Under the pieces are notes generated by a model. That model was not told the origin of the DNA, did not search any database, and worked only from the letters and a program-made list of their open reading frames with translations. A stretch of 33,262 bases of DNA, from NCBI GenBank assembly GCA_964494845.1, contig CAZBSC010000007.1:1-33262 (forward strand), in the 5' to 3' direction. Position numbers and translations under genes: made by a program. Source of the DNA: CAYRSA01 sp964494845. Lineage in GTDB: Bacteria; Patescibacteriota; Saccharimonadia; Saccharimonadales; JAGQNJ01. Of this stretch, positions 15,165 through 22,922 are shown one piece after another (within the stretch, counting starts at the first letter, position 1; the number at the start of each line of letters is the position of its first letter).

Positions 15165-15578
15165 ATGGAAACAATAATAGTTACAAAAGCAGTGTTAAAA
15201 AATAGTATGGGCGAGATATTGATAATGCGTAGGTCGAAAACGGCACCACGTCGCCCACTGCAGTGGGATCTGCCGGGCGGCGGGGTTGAACCAAATGATG
15301 AAAATTTCGCCAAAGCTGTTTCAAGAGAAGTCTTGGAGGAAACAGGCATCGCTGTTGATCATCGTGACCTTCGGCTCGTGCATACCCATGTAGCAATTGT
15401 TGATGGCACCAATGTGATTTGGTTGCATTTCGCAGCATCCGTCGCAAAACCAGAAGTGATACTTAGTTTTGAGCATAGTGAATATCAATGGTTGCCACTA
15501 GAAAAAGCAATCAAAGAGTTCGAAAACCCAGTGCAAAAAAATTTATTAAATCATCTATACGACAATAAGATTATCTAG
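15165..15578 (+). CDS. Nudix hydrolase
   Basis: A 137-aa Nudix-domain protein. The Nudix box matches the consensus exactly at residues 40-62: G, five residues, E46, seven residues, then REVLEETGI. It is preceded by QWDLPGGG. Nudix enzymes cleave nucleoside diphosphates linked to another group; the WDLPGGG context and the HTHVAIVDGTNVIWLHF strand resemble MutT/ADP-ribose-type members, but the substrate is open. There is no clear Shine-Dalgarno site; the gene lies 7 bases after the small unknown gene and is probably co-transcribed. Its stop is 4 bases from the convergent MFS gene. Confidence 0.92.
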   Translation: METIIVTKAVLKNSMGEILIMRRSKTAPRRPLQWDLPGGGVEPNDENFAKAVSREVLEETGIAVDHRDLRLVHTHVAIVDGTNVIWLHFAASVAKPEVILSFEHSEYQWLPLEKAIKEFENPVQKNLLNHLYDNKII

Positions 15579-15582
15579 AATG

Positions 15583-16782
15583 TCAGCTGCCTGATTGGGA
15601 TTGAAAATGGCGGGTCATTATATTGGCGCCGATAATTACTAATGGCACCAAGACAACAGCACTCGCCACTCCTATCCATATGTAGCCTACATAATAGCCA
15701 ACTGCTCCAATTGCACCGACGAACACAAAAGGTAGCCATGCTTCGTTAAGACGATAAAAGAAAGCAACTGTCGAGATTAGAGTAGCTTTGTAGCTGCTTT
15801 TTTTGTAGTAAGTTAACAGATGATAGGTGTAGAGAATGTTTCGAAGTCGCCACCAACCCATGCTTACGATGAACCCTACAATAGCAACAGTTAAATTTTG
15901 AGTAAATCCGATAGCAAGAGCATAGCTGCAAAAAACAAACATATCCATCAGCGCATAGGTGCGCAAGCTAATGTTACGAAGTAAATGGATAAAATAACCT
16001 CCAATAATACCAACGATACTAGAGGCTGCAAACGCAAAGCCTAGATAACTTGGGTTAGCCCCCAGGTCTTTAAAAATCAGATTGGTAAAGTCCGAACTCG
16101 CCCCATAAAGGCCATACAGAATGCCAATTGCGGCAAACATCAGAATTGTAGATCGGAATACAAAAACCCGCAGATTCAGCACTAAGTCTTTTATTGGATT
16201 ATCATGAAGGCTCACGCGTTTTTCTCTTGGCGGCTCTCGTAGCAGTGACGCAGTGAACACTAGGCCCATATAGGACAAAGCACCAATAATGAAAGGTAGA
16301 CTTTTGTTTATGCTGTAGCTGAGCGGGACAAGTGCAACTAGCACGGTGTTGCCTATTAGGCCGAATGATTGTGCGCGACCAGCGACCTTAGCATAGTTAT
16401 CTGACTGCTTCATATGTACTAATGTATCGTGAATCAGTGCTTCAGCTGCTCCGCTCAGGAACGCGTAACCGATAGATTCTAAACTAACTGCCAACAGAGG
16501 TCCAGGAAAATGTGGCCAAAAAGCAAATATTAGCGCGGATATTGTACATATGGCACCGCCAATCATTGCTGAAGATTTACGACTAATTCTGTCAGCAAAA
16601 TACCCAGTTGGAATTTCTGCGATGATGGAAACGACAGCACTAAGTGTTGCTAATAAGCCAATCTGGGCAATAGAGAAACCACCAACTTCAACCAAATATA
16701 TAGTTGTTAAGGGCAAAAACACTCTTTTAGTAAATATTTTTAAGACCCCGTAAAGGCGGATATTGCGTTTATATTTGTTCAT
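15583..16782 (-). CDS. MFS transporter
   Basis: A 399-aa integral membrane protein with about 12 hydrophobic helices. The loop 2-3 signature appears as GYFADRISRKSSAMIGG (about 61-77), the motif typical of drug/proton antiporters of the major facilitator superfamily. Helices at 28-48, 79-98 and so on alternate with short basic loops. The N-terminus NKYKRNIRLYGVLKIF is basic, consistent with a cytoplasmic start. The substrate is unknown, and efflux or uptake are both possible. The ATG lies 10 bases after an extended -10 box, with no ribosome binding site. Confidence 0.9.
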   Translation of the reverse strand: MNKYKRNIRLYGVLKIFTKRVFLPLTTIYLVEVGGFSIAQIGLLATLSAVVSIIAEIPTGYFADRISRKSSAMIGGAICTISALIFAFWPHFPGPLLAVSLESIGYAFLSGAAEALIHDTLVHMKQSDNYAKVAGRAQSFGLIGNTVLVALVPLSYSINKSLPFIIGALSYMGLVFTASLLREPPREKRVSLHDNPIKDLVLNLRVFVFRSTILMFAAIGILYGLYGASSDFTNLIFKDLGANPSYLGFAFAASSIVGIIGGYFIHLLRNISLRTYALMDMFVFCSYALAIGFTQNLTVAIVGFIVSMGWWRLRNILYTYHLLTYYKKSSYKATLISTVAFFYRLNEAWLPFVFVGAIGAVGYYVGYIWIGVASAVVLVPLVIIGANIMTRHFQSQSGS

Positions 16783-16792
16783 CTTTGAATGT

Positions 16793-16801
16793 ATTGTATC
16801 A
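16793..16801 (-). promoter_or_regulatory. Extended -10 promoter of the MFS gene
   Basis: On the minus strand TGATACAAT ends 10 bases before the ATG at 16782. No good -35 is seen. The predicted leader is about 4 nt. Confidence 0.45.
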
Positions 16802-16858
16802 ATTTAATGGAATAGAGATTAGGCTCGCAAATACACTAGTTTTACAAAGTAAGTGTAT

Positions 16859-17563
16859 TTAGTCCGTATGGACGGCGTAAACTAGTAATAAATCTCTATA
16901 GTCACGTTTGCCAACTACAGCCTCGTGGGGAATAGTAGCCCCGAATTGCAGTGGCCCGCTGGATTCTTCTGCTTCCTCGCCAACTTTCTCAGCTCTCAAA
17001 GCATTCCCCCCCAGAAGAACCAGTTGTCTCGATTTCATTGGCACGACTATTTTTTCCTTTTCAGAGACCTGGCCTTCGCCGAAAATTGTAAACGGTTTTC
17101 CGAATGGGTTGATTGCAGACTCCCCTTCAGGGGCAATATTCGGTCGCAGTGAATAACGAGGCGAGCCTGAAACATTGAAGTTTGCAAGTGCAGTGTGGCC
17201 ACTATTGACGTCTATGTGATCCCCCATTGACGGCATTTTAGAATAGATGTCGTTAAAGGCAATTACATCGCCAGTATCATTCACGGCCAAATAACTCAAA
17301 CCTACAAGAAAATTAGCTACCGGCTTCAGCAATTCTGGCTTTGTTAATATTCTGCTAACAGTTGGCTCCCCGTTAGGATGAGCCAGCATAACAGCATTTT
17401 GTATCGCCCTTTCGCACTCCTCTGAAAAACAATCATCTATGACTGCAAAGGCAGGCTCTTCTTCTGCAAATGTGGCTATGGCATCCCAGCCAGACTCTGA
17501 AATCTGGTTGCCCCGAAGACTAGCAAAATCATTAGCCAACTGATCAAAACTTTCGTATGGCAT
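16859..17563 (-). CDS. Probable Fe(II)/2-oxoglutarate-type oxygenase-like protein
   Basis: A 234-aa protein with no close family that I can name. Its pattern fits the double-stranded beta-helix oxygenases. FAVIDDCFSEECERAI (39-54) resembles the opening of prolyl-hydroxylase-like domains. DHID gives an HxD pair (H116, D118), IPHEA gives the distal histidine (H213), and R223 lies 10 residues later, where the family places its 2-oxoglutarate-binding basic residue. The start at 17563 is preferred over an upstream in-frame ATG at 17653, because a strong promoter (17570-17599) lies between them and would make the mRNA leaderless. It is divergent from GAPDH. Function is inference; loss of activity or a cupin-type relative remain possible. 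Confidence 0.6.
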   Translation of the reverse strand: MPYESFDQLANDFASLRGNQISESGWDAIATFAEEEPAFAVIDDCFSEECERAIQNAVMLAHPNGEPTVSRILTKPELLKPVANFLVGLSYLAVNDTGDVIAFNDIYSKMPSMGDHIDVNSGHTALANFNVSGSPRYSLRPNIAPEGESAINPFGKPFTIFGEGQVSEKEKIVVPMKSRQLVLLGGNALRAEKVGEEAEESSGPLQFGATIPHEAVVGKRDYRDLLLVYAVHTD

Positions 17564-17569
17564 CAAAAT

Positions 17570-17599
17570 ATAATAACACATTATTACGACAAAAGTCAA
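17570..17599 (-). promoter_or_regulatory. Promoter of the oxygenase-like gene (leaderless type)
   Basis: On the minus strand TTGACT (17594-17599) is followed after 18 bases by TATTAT (17570-17575), with TGT just before it as an extended -10. The start codon is 6 bases beyond the -10, so the transcript should begin at or beside the ATG. Confidence 0.6.
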
Positions 17600-17614
17600 T
17601 AGTACATAACTATC

Positions 17615-17644
17615 TTGTCTTATTGAGCATAAGCGGTTTATAAT
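17615..17644 (+). promoter_or_regulatory. Promoter of GAPDH
   Basis: TTGTCT (17615-17620), an 18-base spacer and a perfect TATAAT (17639-17644). An AAGGAG ribosome binding site (17661-17666) sits 5 bases before ATG. It is back to back with the promoter of the oxygenase-like gene, with about 15 bases between the two -35 boxes. Confidence 0.65.
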
Positions 17645-17671
17645 GGTACCCAAGCATATTAAGGAGTAAAA

Positions 17672-18682
17672 ATGACCAGGGTGGCAATTAACGGATTTGG
17701 ACGCATCGGCAGAACAGCCTTTAAGGTGGCTATGGACCGAAGTGATATTGAGGTCGTAGTCATTAATGACCTAACAGATACAAAAACACTGGCTCATCTG
17801 TTAAAACACGACTCAAACTATGGCAATTACGAAAAAAAAGTAGAATGTGACGAACATCACTTGATCGTCGACGGACACAAGATACAGATAACAGCCGAAA
17901 AAGACCCAGCTGACTTACCATGGAAAGAAAACGATATTGACGTGGTTATAGAATCGACAGGATTCTTCGTTGACCCCGCCAAGGCAAAAGCACATATAAC
18001 TGCTGGCGCAAAAAAAGTAGTAATATCAGCCCCGGCTAAAGGGGAGGGCTCAACTACGGTTGTGTTGGGAGTAAATGACGATTCCTTGAAAGAAGCTGGC
18101 GAGATACTGAATAACGGCTCGTGTACAACTAACTGTATTGTTCCTGTTGCTGACGTTATGGACGCCAGTTTTGGCGTAGAAAAAGCCTTGATGACCACCG
18201 TGCACAGCTATACAGCAGATCAACGGTTGCAGGATGCGCCACATGATGATTTACGACGTGCCAGGGCTGCTGCCCAGAACATCGTACCTACATCTTCAGG
18301 CGCAGCCATCGCTACCAAAGAAGTTCTTCCACATTTTGACGGTATTTTTGACGGCATGGCCATGCGCGTTCCTACCTCTGTTGTTTCACTCAGTGACCTG
18401 ACTTTTGTTACCAAAAAAGACGTTACTGTCGACGAAGTGAACGATGCCTTCAAAAAAGCTGCAAAAGAACCATATTATCAGGGTATTCTAGACGTAACAG
18501 AAGAAAAACTTGTATCGAGTGATTTTAAGGGAAATAGTCACTCGGCAGTTGTTGACCTTGGGCTAACGAGGGTTGTTGGCGGTAACCTGGTAAAGGTTGT
18601 GGCTTGGTATGACAACGAATGGGCGTACAGCAACAGGCTAATAGAAGTAGTTGCCGACGTAGGCAAGCTACTGCGGGCTTAG
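17672..18682 (+). CDS. gap: Glyceraldehyde-3-phosphate dehydrogenase
   Basis: A 336-aa glycolytic enzyme that makes 1,3-bisphosphoglycerate with NAD and phosphate. The Rossmann start is MTRVAINGFGRIGRTAF; D33 in VINDL suggests NAD preference. The catalytic SCTTNC has C151, followed by TTVHSYTADQ with the partner histidine, RRARAAAQNIVPTSSGAA, and WYDNEWAYSNR near the C-terminus. Length is standard. It has its own strong promoter and ribosome binding site. The stop codon is buried in the left arm of a large inverted repeat (18677-18800). Confidence 0.97.
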   Translation: MTRVAINGFGRIGRTAFKVAMDRSDIEVVVINDLTDTKTLAHLLKHDSNYGNYEKKVECDEHHLIVDGHKIQITAEKDPADLPWKENDIDVVIESTGFFVDPAKAKAHITAGAKKVVISAPAKGEGSTTVVLGVNDDSLKEAGEILNNGSCTTNCIVPVADVMDASFGVEKALMTTVHSYTADQRLQDAPHDDLRRARAAAQNIVPTSSGAAIATKEVLPHFDGIFDGMAMRVPTSVVSLSDLTFVTKKDVTVDEVNDAFKKAAKEPYYQGILDVTEEKLVSSDFKGNSHSAVVDLGLTRVVGGNLVKVVAWYDNEWAYSNRLIEVVADVGKLLRA

Positions 18683-18800
18683 TCTTATGGTTGGCGAATT
18701 TCATTGTCACCAACTGCACTCCTCATCCAACGTACCAAAAAGTACGCTGGACTCCGGTGATCGCTGTCTCAGCGAACTTCACTCAGCCATAAGACTAAGC
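18677..18800 (+). repeat. Multi-branched hairpin element between GAPDH and rpiB
   Basis: The 17-base arms at 18677-18693 and 18784-18800 pair fully apart from one G-U wobble; the outer 14 pairs are perfect. Inside are TCACC/GGTGA (18707-18711 with 18756-18760), an apical hairpin with CGTAC/GTACG extended by TCCA/TGGA across one mismatch (18726-18751), and a side hairpin CGCTG-TCT-CAGCG (18762-18774). No T tract follows, so it is not a classical terminator. It could be a structured RNA that protects or processes the gap-rpiB transcript, a cis-regulator of rpiB, or a small palindromic mobile repeat. Confidence 0.6.
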
Positions 18801-18812
18801 AGGGTTGATTAA

Positions 18813-19256
18813 GTGAAAATATTTATCGGAGCTGACCACAATGGATATGAGCTGAAAGAGCGTGTTGAAAAGTACCTAATATCAAAAGGGCATGAAGTTG
18901 TTGATAAAGGTGACGATCAATTGGACCCTCAAGACGATTTCCCGATTTACGCCGGAAGGGTTGCCAGCGAAGTCCTGGCAAATGCAGGGAGCGTTGGCAT
19001 CTTGATCTGCGGTAGCGGGCAGGGCGTATGTATCGGCGCGAACCGTTTCAAGGGCATTAGGGCCAGCTTGATATGGAATGAAGACGAGGCGCATGACTCC
19101 CGCCACGATGACGATAGTAACGTAATGTGCCTTCCGGCCAGGGAACTGCAAGACAACACCGTGGTAGACCGACTGTTGGATGTATGGCTAGAAACAGAAT
19201 TTGGTGGGGCAGCCAGGTATATTAGGCGGAATAAAGAACTAGACAATCTCAACTAG
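18813..19256 (+). CDS. rpiB: Ribose-5-phosphate isomerase B
   Basis: A 147-aa protein of the RpiB/LacAB family that interconverts ribose 5-phosphate and ribulose 5-phosphate. Markers are IGADHNGYELK (5-15), the active-site cysteine C66 in ICGSGQG (65-71), IGANRFKGIRA, and the segment EAHDSRHDDDSNVMCLPAR. The start is GTG, with only a weak AGGG upstream. The gene starts 12 bases after a large hairpin element, so its translation could be tied to that structure. Together with the epimerase next door and transketolase it supplies the non-oxidative pentose pathway. Confidence 0.93.
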   Translation: MKIFIGADHNGYELKERVEKYLISKGHEVVDKGDDQLDPQDDFPIYAGRVASEVLANAGSVGILICGSGQGVCIGANRFKGIRASLIWNEDEAHDSRHDDDSNVMCLPARELQDNTVVDRLLDVWLETEFGGAARYIRRNKELDNLN

Positions 19257-19274
19257 GGTACAATAATAACCATC

Positions 19275-19910
19275 ATGGCAGTCATTTGTCCCACAGTAAC
19301 AGCCGAGAATCCACATCAGTACCGCGAGCAGATAGAGCGAGTAGCGCCGTTTGCTTCGCATGTGCATATTGATTTCATGGACGGCGATTTTACTCCAAAC
19401 GAATCTCCTGGTCTTGGTCAGGCTTGGTGGCCACATACAATGCAGGCAGACTTGCACATTATGTTCAAAAACCCACAAGATTTTAACGAACAAATCATAA
19501 AGTTGAACCCGCGCCTAGTTATAGTGCACGCCGAGGCAGAAGGTAATTTTGTAGAATTTGCAGAGGTGCTCCACGGAGCTGGAATTATGGCTGGAGTAGC
19601 CCTGCTGCCAAAAACAGACGTAAAAACAATTATCCCAGCACTAGAACATATAGACCATGTTCTTATTTTTAGTGGTAGTCTTGGTCATTTTGGTGGGGAA
19701 GCGGACACAAGCCTGCTGGATAAAGTAGAACAGCTAAAGAAACTAAAACACAGTATCGAAATAGGGTGGGACGGTGGAATAAACGACCAAAACATCAAAA
19801 AACTGTCAGATTTCGGCGTCGATGTCCTAAACGTCGGCGGCTACATACACCATGATAAAAACGCAGAACAGGCCTACAAAAAACTAGTTGCAATTCTAGC
19901 AACTCCGTGA
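19275..19910 (+). CDS. Ribulose-phosphate 3-epimerase-like protein
   Basis: A 211-aa TIM-barrel protein related to ribulose-phosphate 3-epimerase. The four metal and catalytic positions are kept: H31 and D33 in VHIDFMDGDFTPN, H61 in DLHIM, and D166 in GWDGGIN. Several consensus parts differ: the PGFGGQ loop reads GSLGHFGGEADT, and SILSADF at the start reads CPTVTAEN, so it is a divergent branch. Given rpiB and transketolase nearby, an epimerase role is likely, but another pentose or hexose phosphate is possible. There is no ribosome binding site; TACAAT (19259-19264) lies 10 bases before ATG. Confidence 0.82.
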   Translation: MAVICPTVTAENPHQYREQIERVAPFASHVHIDFMDGDFTPNESPGLGQAWWPHTMQADLHIMFKNPQDFNEQIIKLNPRLVIVHAEAEGNFVEFAEVLHGAGIMAGVALLPKTDVKTIIPALEHIDHVLIFSGSLGHFGGEADTSLLDKVEQLKKLKHSIEIGWDGGINDQNIKKLSDFGVDVLNVGGYIHHDKNAEQAYKKLVAILATP

Positions 19911-19916
19911 TACTAT
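19888..19916 (+). promoter_or_regulatory. Promoter inside the epimerase 3' end, for the TrmB regulator
   Basis: TTGCAA (19888-19893), a 17-base spacer and TACTAT (19911-19916) with TGA in front as an extended -10. The next gene's ATG is 6 bases downstream and has no ribosome binding site, so a leaderless mRNA is predicted. Confidence 0.5.
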
Positions 19917-19922
19917 GTGTGA

Positions 19923-20699
19923 ATGAGTGATAACGCATTGGAATCATTGGGGCTAACCCCAAACGAGTCAGAGGTATATAAGTACCTTCTAGCCTCAACT
20001 GGGCAAAGACCAGCTCAAGAGATAATTAGTCTATTATCTATGGACAAAGTTTCTGTATATCGGGCCCTAAAAAGTCTGGAACAGCAAGGACTGATTCATG
20101 TGACTGGTGAAACGCGCAATCAACGCTATAGCATTAATTCTACAAAAGGTCTCTTTGACAAATACGACGACCAGGTAAAACAGCTTACATCTCTCAGAGA
20201 GCAATTGGAAGCACTTGTATCTAGTGCAACAAAAGCGCAGCACGAATTCTATCAGCATAACCACATAGAAGTTTTCAAGGGCATGGATGGTTACAGGTCC
20301 TGGAATAACGAACGGCTCGAGGGCAACGTTAAATCTATCAGTGAGTTCGGGAGCGGAAAATTTCTACGAGAACTTTTTGGCAGCGAACAACAAATGAGCA
20401 ATTATATGAATTCTTATATTAAGAATCGTGTGAAAAAAGGCATATCAATTCGTGTTCTCAGCGACGGAAGTATCCCGATGCGAAGCTATGATCATACGAG
20501 CAAAAAGATACTAAAACAGCAACGAGTAGTTGACTTGGTTGAGCCACTTGACGGCTTTATGAGTATTTTTGGCGACAGATTTGGGTTTTATACAAAACAG
20601 GGTGGCGAATACATAGGTGTGATAATCAGTGACCCTATTTTATCAGGGATAATGACCACGATGTTCGACACCCTGTGGAAACAAGGAGAAGAAGTATGA
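19923..20699 (+). CDS. TrmB-family transcriptional regulator
   Basis: A 258-aa regulator. An N-terminal winged helix-turn-helix (about 5-65: LGLTPNESEVYKYLLAS, then MDKVSVYRALKSLEQQGLIHV with wing) is followed by a helical linker (about 80-105) and a PLD-like sensor domain (VFKGMDGYRSWNNERL to DTLWKQGEEV). It shares this plan with the regulator at 1007-1825. The stop overlaps the next gene's start as ATGA, so it is translationally coupled to an APH-type kinase. It lies inside the pentose and glycolysis block and may respond to a sugar phosphate (inference). Confidence 0.84.
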   Translation: MSDNALESLGLTPNESEVYKYLLASTGQRPAQEIISLLSMDKVSVYRALKSLEQQGLIHVTGETRNQRYSINSTKGLFDKYDDQVKQLTSLREQLEALVSSATKAQHEFYQHNHIEVFKGMDGYRSWNNERLEGNVKSISEFGSGKFLRELFGSEQQMSNYMNSYIKNRVKKGISIRVLSDGSIPMRSYDHTSKKILKQQRVVDLVEPLDGFMSIFGDRFGFYTKQGGEYIGVIISDPILSGIMTTMFDTLWKQGEEV

Positions 20700-21817
20700 G
20701 CACTATAACTGAGGAGCGAATGGAAGCAATAAATCGACAGACAGTCGATCGATCCGATATGTTTTATTGGCAAACTGATAGGCCAATGAGTATCGAAGAA
20801 TGTGCTGTTATATTCGGTGAAAGACACACGGGGCTGGAAGAAACAAGTCTACGCTCCTCCGTAGAGAGTGCGCTCGCAGACAACCCATCATTTAGTGGCA
20901 GCAAGATAACAACTGTTGAGGGTGGCTATCACTACGATATTGGCAGTATAAATATAAATCGAAGCTTTAGCTTCGATAATGGCCTAGAGGTTGTGGGCCG
21001 TTTCCACCCCGTAGGTCTTAGAAATGGTTACTTTAGCGTAGAAACAGCAGTTGTTAACTTAGCGCTCGAGAACGGCATCCCAGCACCAAAACCACTTGCC
21101 GTCGAATACGAAAATGGACCTGGCAAATTAGATTTTGTTTTATTCGAAAAAGTTCGAGGGGCCAATATGAAAATACATCTGACCGAACACCCTGAAGACG
21201 AGGCAAAACTAGTTCGAGATGTAGGCCGAACCATGGCCCACATACATCAAATAAAAGTCAACGGATTCGGTTTCTTTGATAATGATCTGGCTAAAAAAAC
21301 TGGCGAGCTTCACGGCATACATACTAGTAACAGAGAGCACGTTTTGGCTGCACTACCACAGAATTTAGAAGTACTGGTCGGGGCGGAATATATTACCAAT
21401 GCCCAAGCAACTGAGATTACACGACTATTGAGTGAAAGTGAGCTGATTGAGTGTGAAGATCCGCGGCTAATCCACAACGACTTTGCTGATTGGAACACAA
21501 TTGTAAAAGATGGAAAAGTGGTCGCTGCTATCGACTGGGACGAAGCGTATGCCGGGGATCCAATCGCTGATATCGCTTGTTGGACTTTGTTTTTCCCTAG
21601 CTCTAGATTACCTATGCTACTGGAAGGCTATAAGGATGTTGCTGATTTGCCTGACGACTTTGAAGCAAGACTCCACATATACCGCTTGCGCTATCTAGTA
21701 TCAAAGCTGACACTGCGCCACAAAAAGTTTCATTATGACAAAAGTACGGTAATGACCGAGGCAGTAAAAGTAGGGCTTCAGGCACTCGAAGAAGAGATCG
21801 AATACTTTAATCTATAG
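20696..21817 (+). CDS. APH-type phosphotransferase (small-molecule kinase)
   Basis: A 373-aa protein with the aminoglycoside/choline kinase fold in its C-terminal two thirds. An atypical N-terminal 70 residues precede a divergent N-lobe. The hinge region FVLFEKVRGANM precedes the helical C-lobe. The catalytic loop IHNDFADWN (H260, D262, N267) and metal motif AIDWDEAYAGDPIADIA (D280) are intact. Family substrates include sugars, choline, homoserine and antibiotics. I do not think resistance is implied by sequence alone. The start at 20696 overlaps the regulator stop (ATGA), with a GGAGAAG site upstream; an earlier ATG at 20675 is less likely. Confidence 0.84.
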   Translation: MSTITEERMEAINRQTVDRSDMFYWQTDRPMSIEECAVIFGERHTGLEETSLRSSVESALADNPSFSGSKITTVEGGYHYDIGSININRSFSFDNGLEVVGRFHPVGLRNGYFSVETAVVNLALENGIPAPKPLAVEYENGPGKLDFVLFEKVRGANMKIHLTEHPEDEAKLVRDVGRTMAHIHQIKVNGFGFFDNDLAKKTGELHGIHTSNREHVLAALPQNLEVLVGAEYITNAQATEITRLLSESELIECEDPRLIHNDFADWNTIVKDGKVVAAIDWDEAYAGDPIADIACWTLFFPSSRLPMLLEGYKDVADLPDDFEARLHIYRLRYLVSKLTLRHKKFHYDKSTVMTEAVKVGLQALEEEIEYFNL

Positions 21818-21876
21818 CCATTCCAAAACAAAATTGCCAAATTGTAAGCGAGCTTATGGCCTTGGTAAAACTGTAG

Positions 21877-22029
21877 TTTTTCGACCGAGACATATCCGTA
21901 GATACGTTAAAAGAGAAAACAACTGTTTTAGCCGGCAAAAGTTGGTTAGAAATGGCTATTTTGATTAGGGATGGCTATACCTACCGAATAAAACAACATT
22001 TCGACCATCTGCAGAATCTGCTAATATAA
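21877..22029 (+). pseudogene. Unexplained 50-codon open stretch before transketolase
   Basis: The frame is open from 21877 to a TAA at 22027-22029 and reads like protein (for example VLAGKSWLEMAILIRDGYTYR). It has no start codon before an ATG at 21952, which would give a 25-aa peptide, and a TAG precedes it. It could be the remnant of a gene, a short leader peptide from 21952, or chance. The rest of 21818-22040 holds a TAAGC-GA-GCTTA palindrome (21845-21856) and an 8-base direct repeat ATGGCTAT at 21952 and 21971. Confidence 0.25.
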
Positions 22030-22030
22030 A
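22025..22030 (+). promoter_or_regulatory. Possible -10 box of the transketolase operon
   Basis: TATAAA lies 10 bases before the ATG at 22041. The -35 region is poor and there is no ribosome binding site, so this again would give a very short leader. Confidence 0.3.
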
Positions 22031-22040
22031 CATATACGTT

Positions 22041-22922
22041 ATGGTGGCGAAAAAAGAAAACTATACAATCGAGGAATTAGAGATAATTGCTAATGATATT
22101 AGGCAAGATATTATCAAGATGCTGGAACATGCAGGCAGTGGGCATAGTGCTGGGCCGCTTGGACTTGCGGATATATTCACTGCCCTTTACTTTGAGATTT
22201 TAAAAATTGACCCAGAAAACCCAGATTGGGCAGAACGTGACAAATTGATACTGAGCAATGGGCACTGCGTGCCAGTACAGTACGCTACGATGGCCCATGC
22301 TGGTTATTTTGACAAAAAAGAACTGATGACATTACGTCAGTTTGGTTCACGTCTTCAGGGACACCCAGAACGCAAAAAACTTCCTGGCTTGGAGACTACC
22401 AGCGGACCGTTGGGATCAGGCCTTAGCCAAGGCATCGGCATGGCGCTGGGAATGCGAATGAATAATCAGAATCACCGTTGGGTCTATGTAGTATTGGGCG
22501 ATGGCGAGCAAGACGAAGGTAATGTTTGGGAAGCAGCAATGCTGGCTAGCAAGGAAAAACTGAGCAACCTCATCGCGATAACTGATCGTAATAACATACA
22601 AATTGACGGCCCTACAGAAAAAGTCATGCCCTTAGAAGATTTAGCAGCAAAATGGGAAGCTTTTGGCTGGCATGTAATTGAGATAGACGGGAATAATATC
22701 GAAGCGGTAATTGATGCGTGTGCCATGGCCAGAGCAGTAGTAAACAAACCAGTCATGATTATCGCACATACAGTGCCTGGAAAAGGCGTCGATTTTATGG
22801 AATATGACTACCATTGGCACGGTGGCGCGCCCGGCAAAGGTGTCCCGGACCACAAGCAAGAGGTTGAAGCGTTGAAAGAACTAAGAACGCTAAAAGGCAA
22901 AATTAGGAGCGAACATGAATGA
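22041..22922 (+). CDS. Transketolase, N-terminal subunit
   Basis: A 293-aa protein equal to the thiamine diphosphate-binding (PP) half of transketolase. Residues include GSGHSAGPLG (32-41), LSNGHCVP, TTSGPLGSGLSQGIGMALG (119-137) and the ThDP-metal motif GDGEQDEGNVWEA to NN (153-185), then HTVPGKGV and HWHGGAPG. Transketolase moves two-carbon units between sugar phosphates. The partner half is encoded by the next gene, overlapping by 8 bases (ATG at 22915, TGA at 22920), an arrangement known from archaea and many reduced bacteria. Confidence 0.95.
   Translation: MVAKKENYTIEELEIIANDIRQDIIKMLEHAGSGHSAGPLGLADIFTALYFEILKIDPENPDWAERDKLILSNGHCVPVQYATMAHAGYFDKKELMTLRQFGSRLQGHPERKKLPGLETTSGPLGSGLSQGIGMALGMRMNNQNHRWVYVVLGDGEQDEGNVWEAAMLASKEKLSNLIAITDRNNIQIDGPTEKVMPLEDLAAKWEAFGWHVIEIDGNNIEAVIDACAMARAVVNKPVMIIAHTVPGKGVDFMEYDYHWHGGAPGKGVPDHKQEVEALKELRTLKGKIRSEHE

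Noticed and set aside
17564..17653. Upstream extension of the oxygenase-like gene to an ATG at 17653
   Set aside because: A strong promoter lies inside the extension, so the mRNA would start after the upstream ATG.
18683..18812. Intrinsic terminator after GAPDH
   Set aside because: The large hairpin is not followed by a T tract and has internal branches, so it is listed as a structured element instead.
20696..21817. Antibiotic-resistance aminoglycoside phosphotransferase
   Set aside because: Only the general kinase fold motifs are present; the family is broad and the neighbourhood is metabolic, so resistance is not supported.
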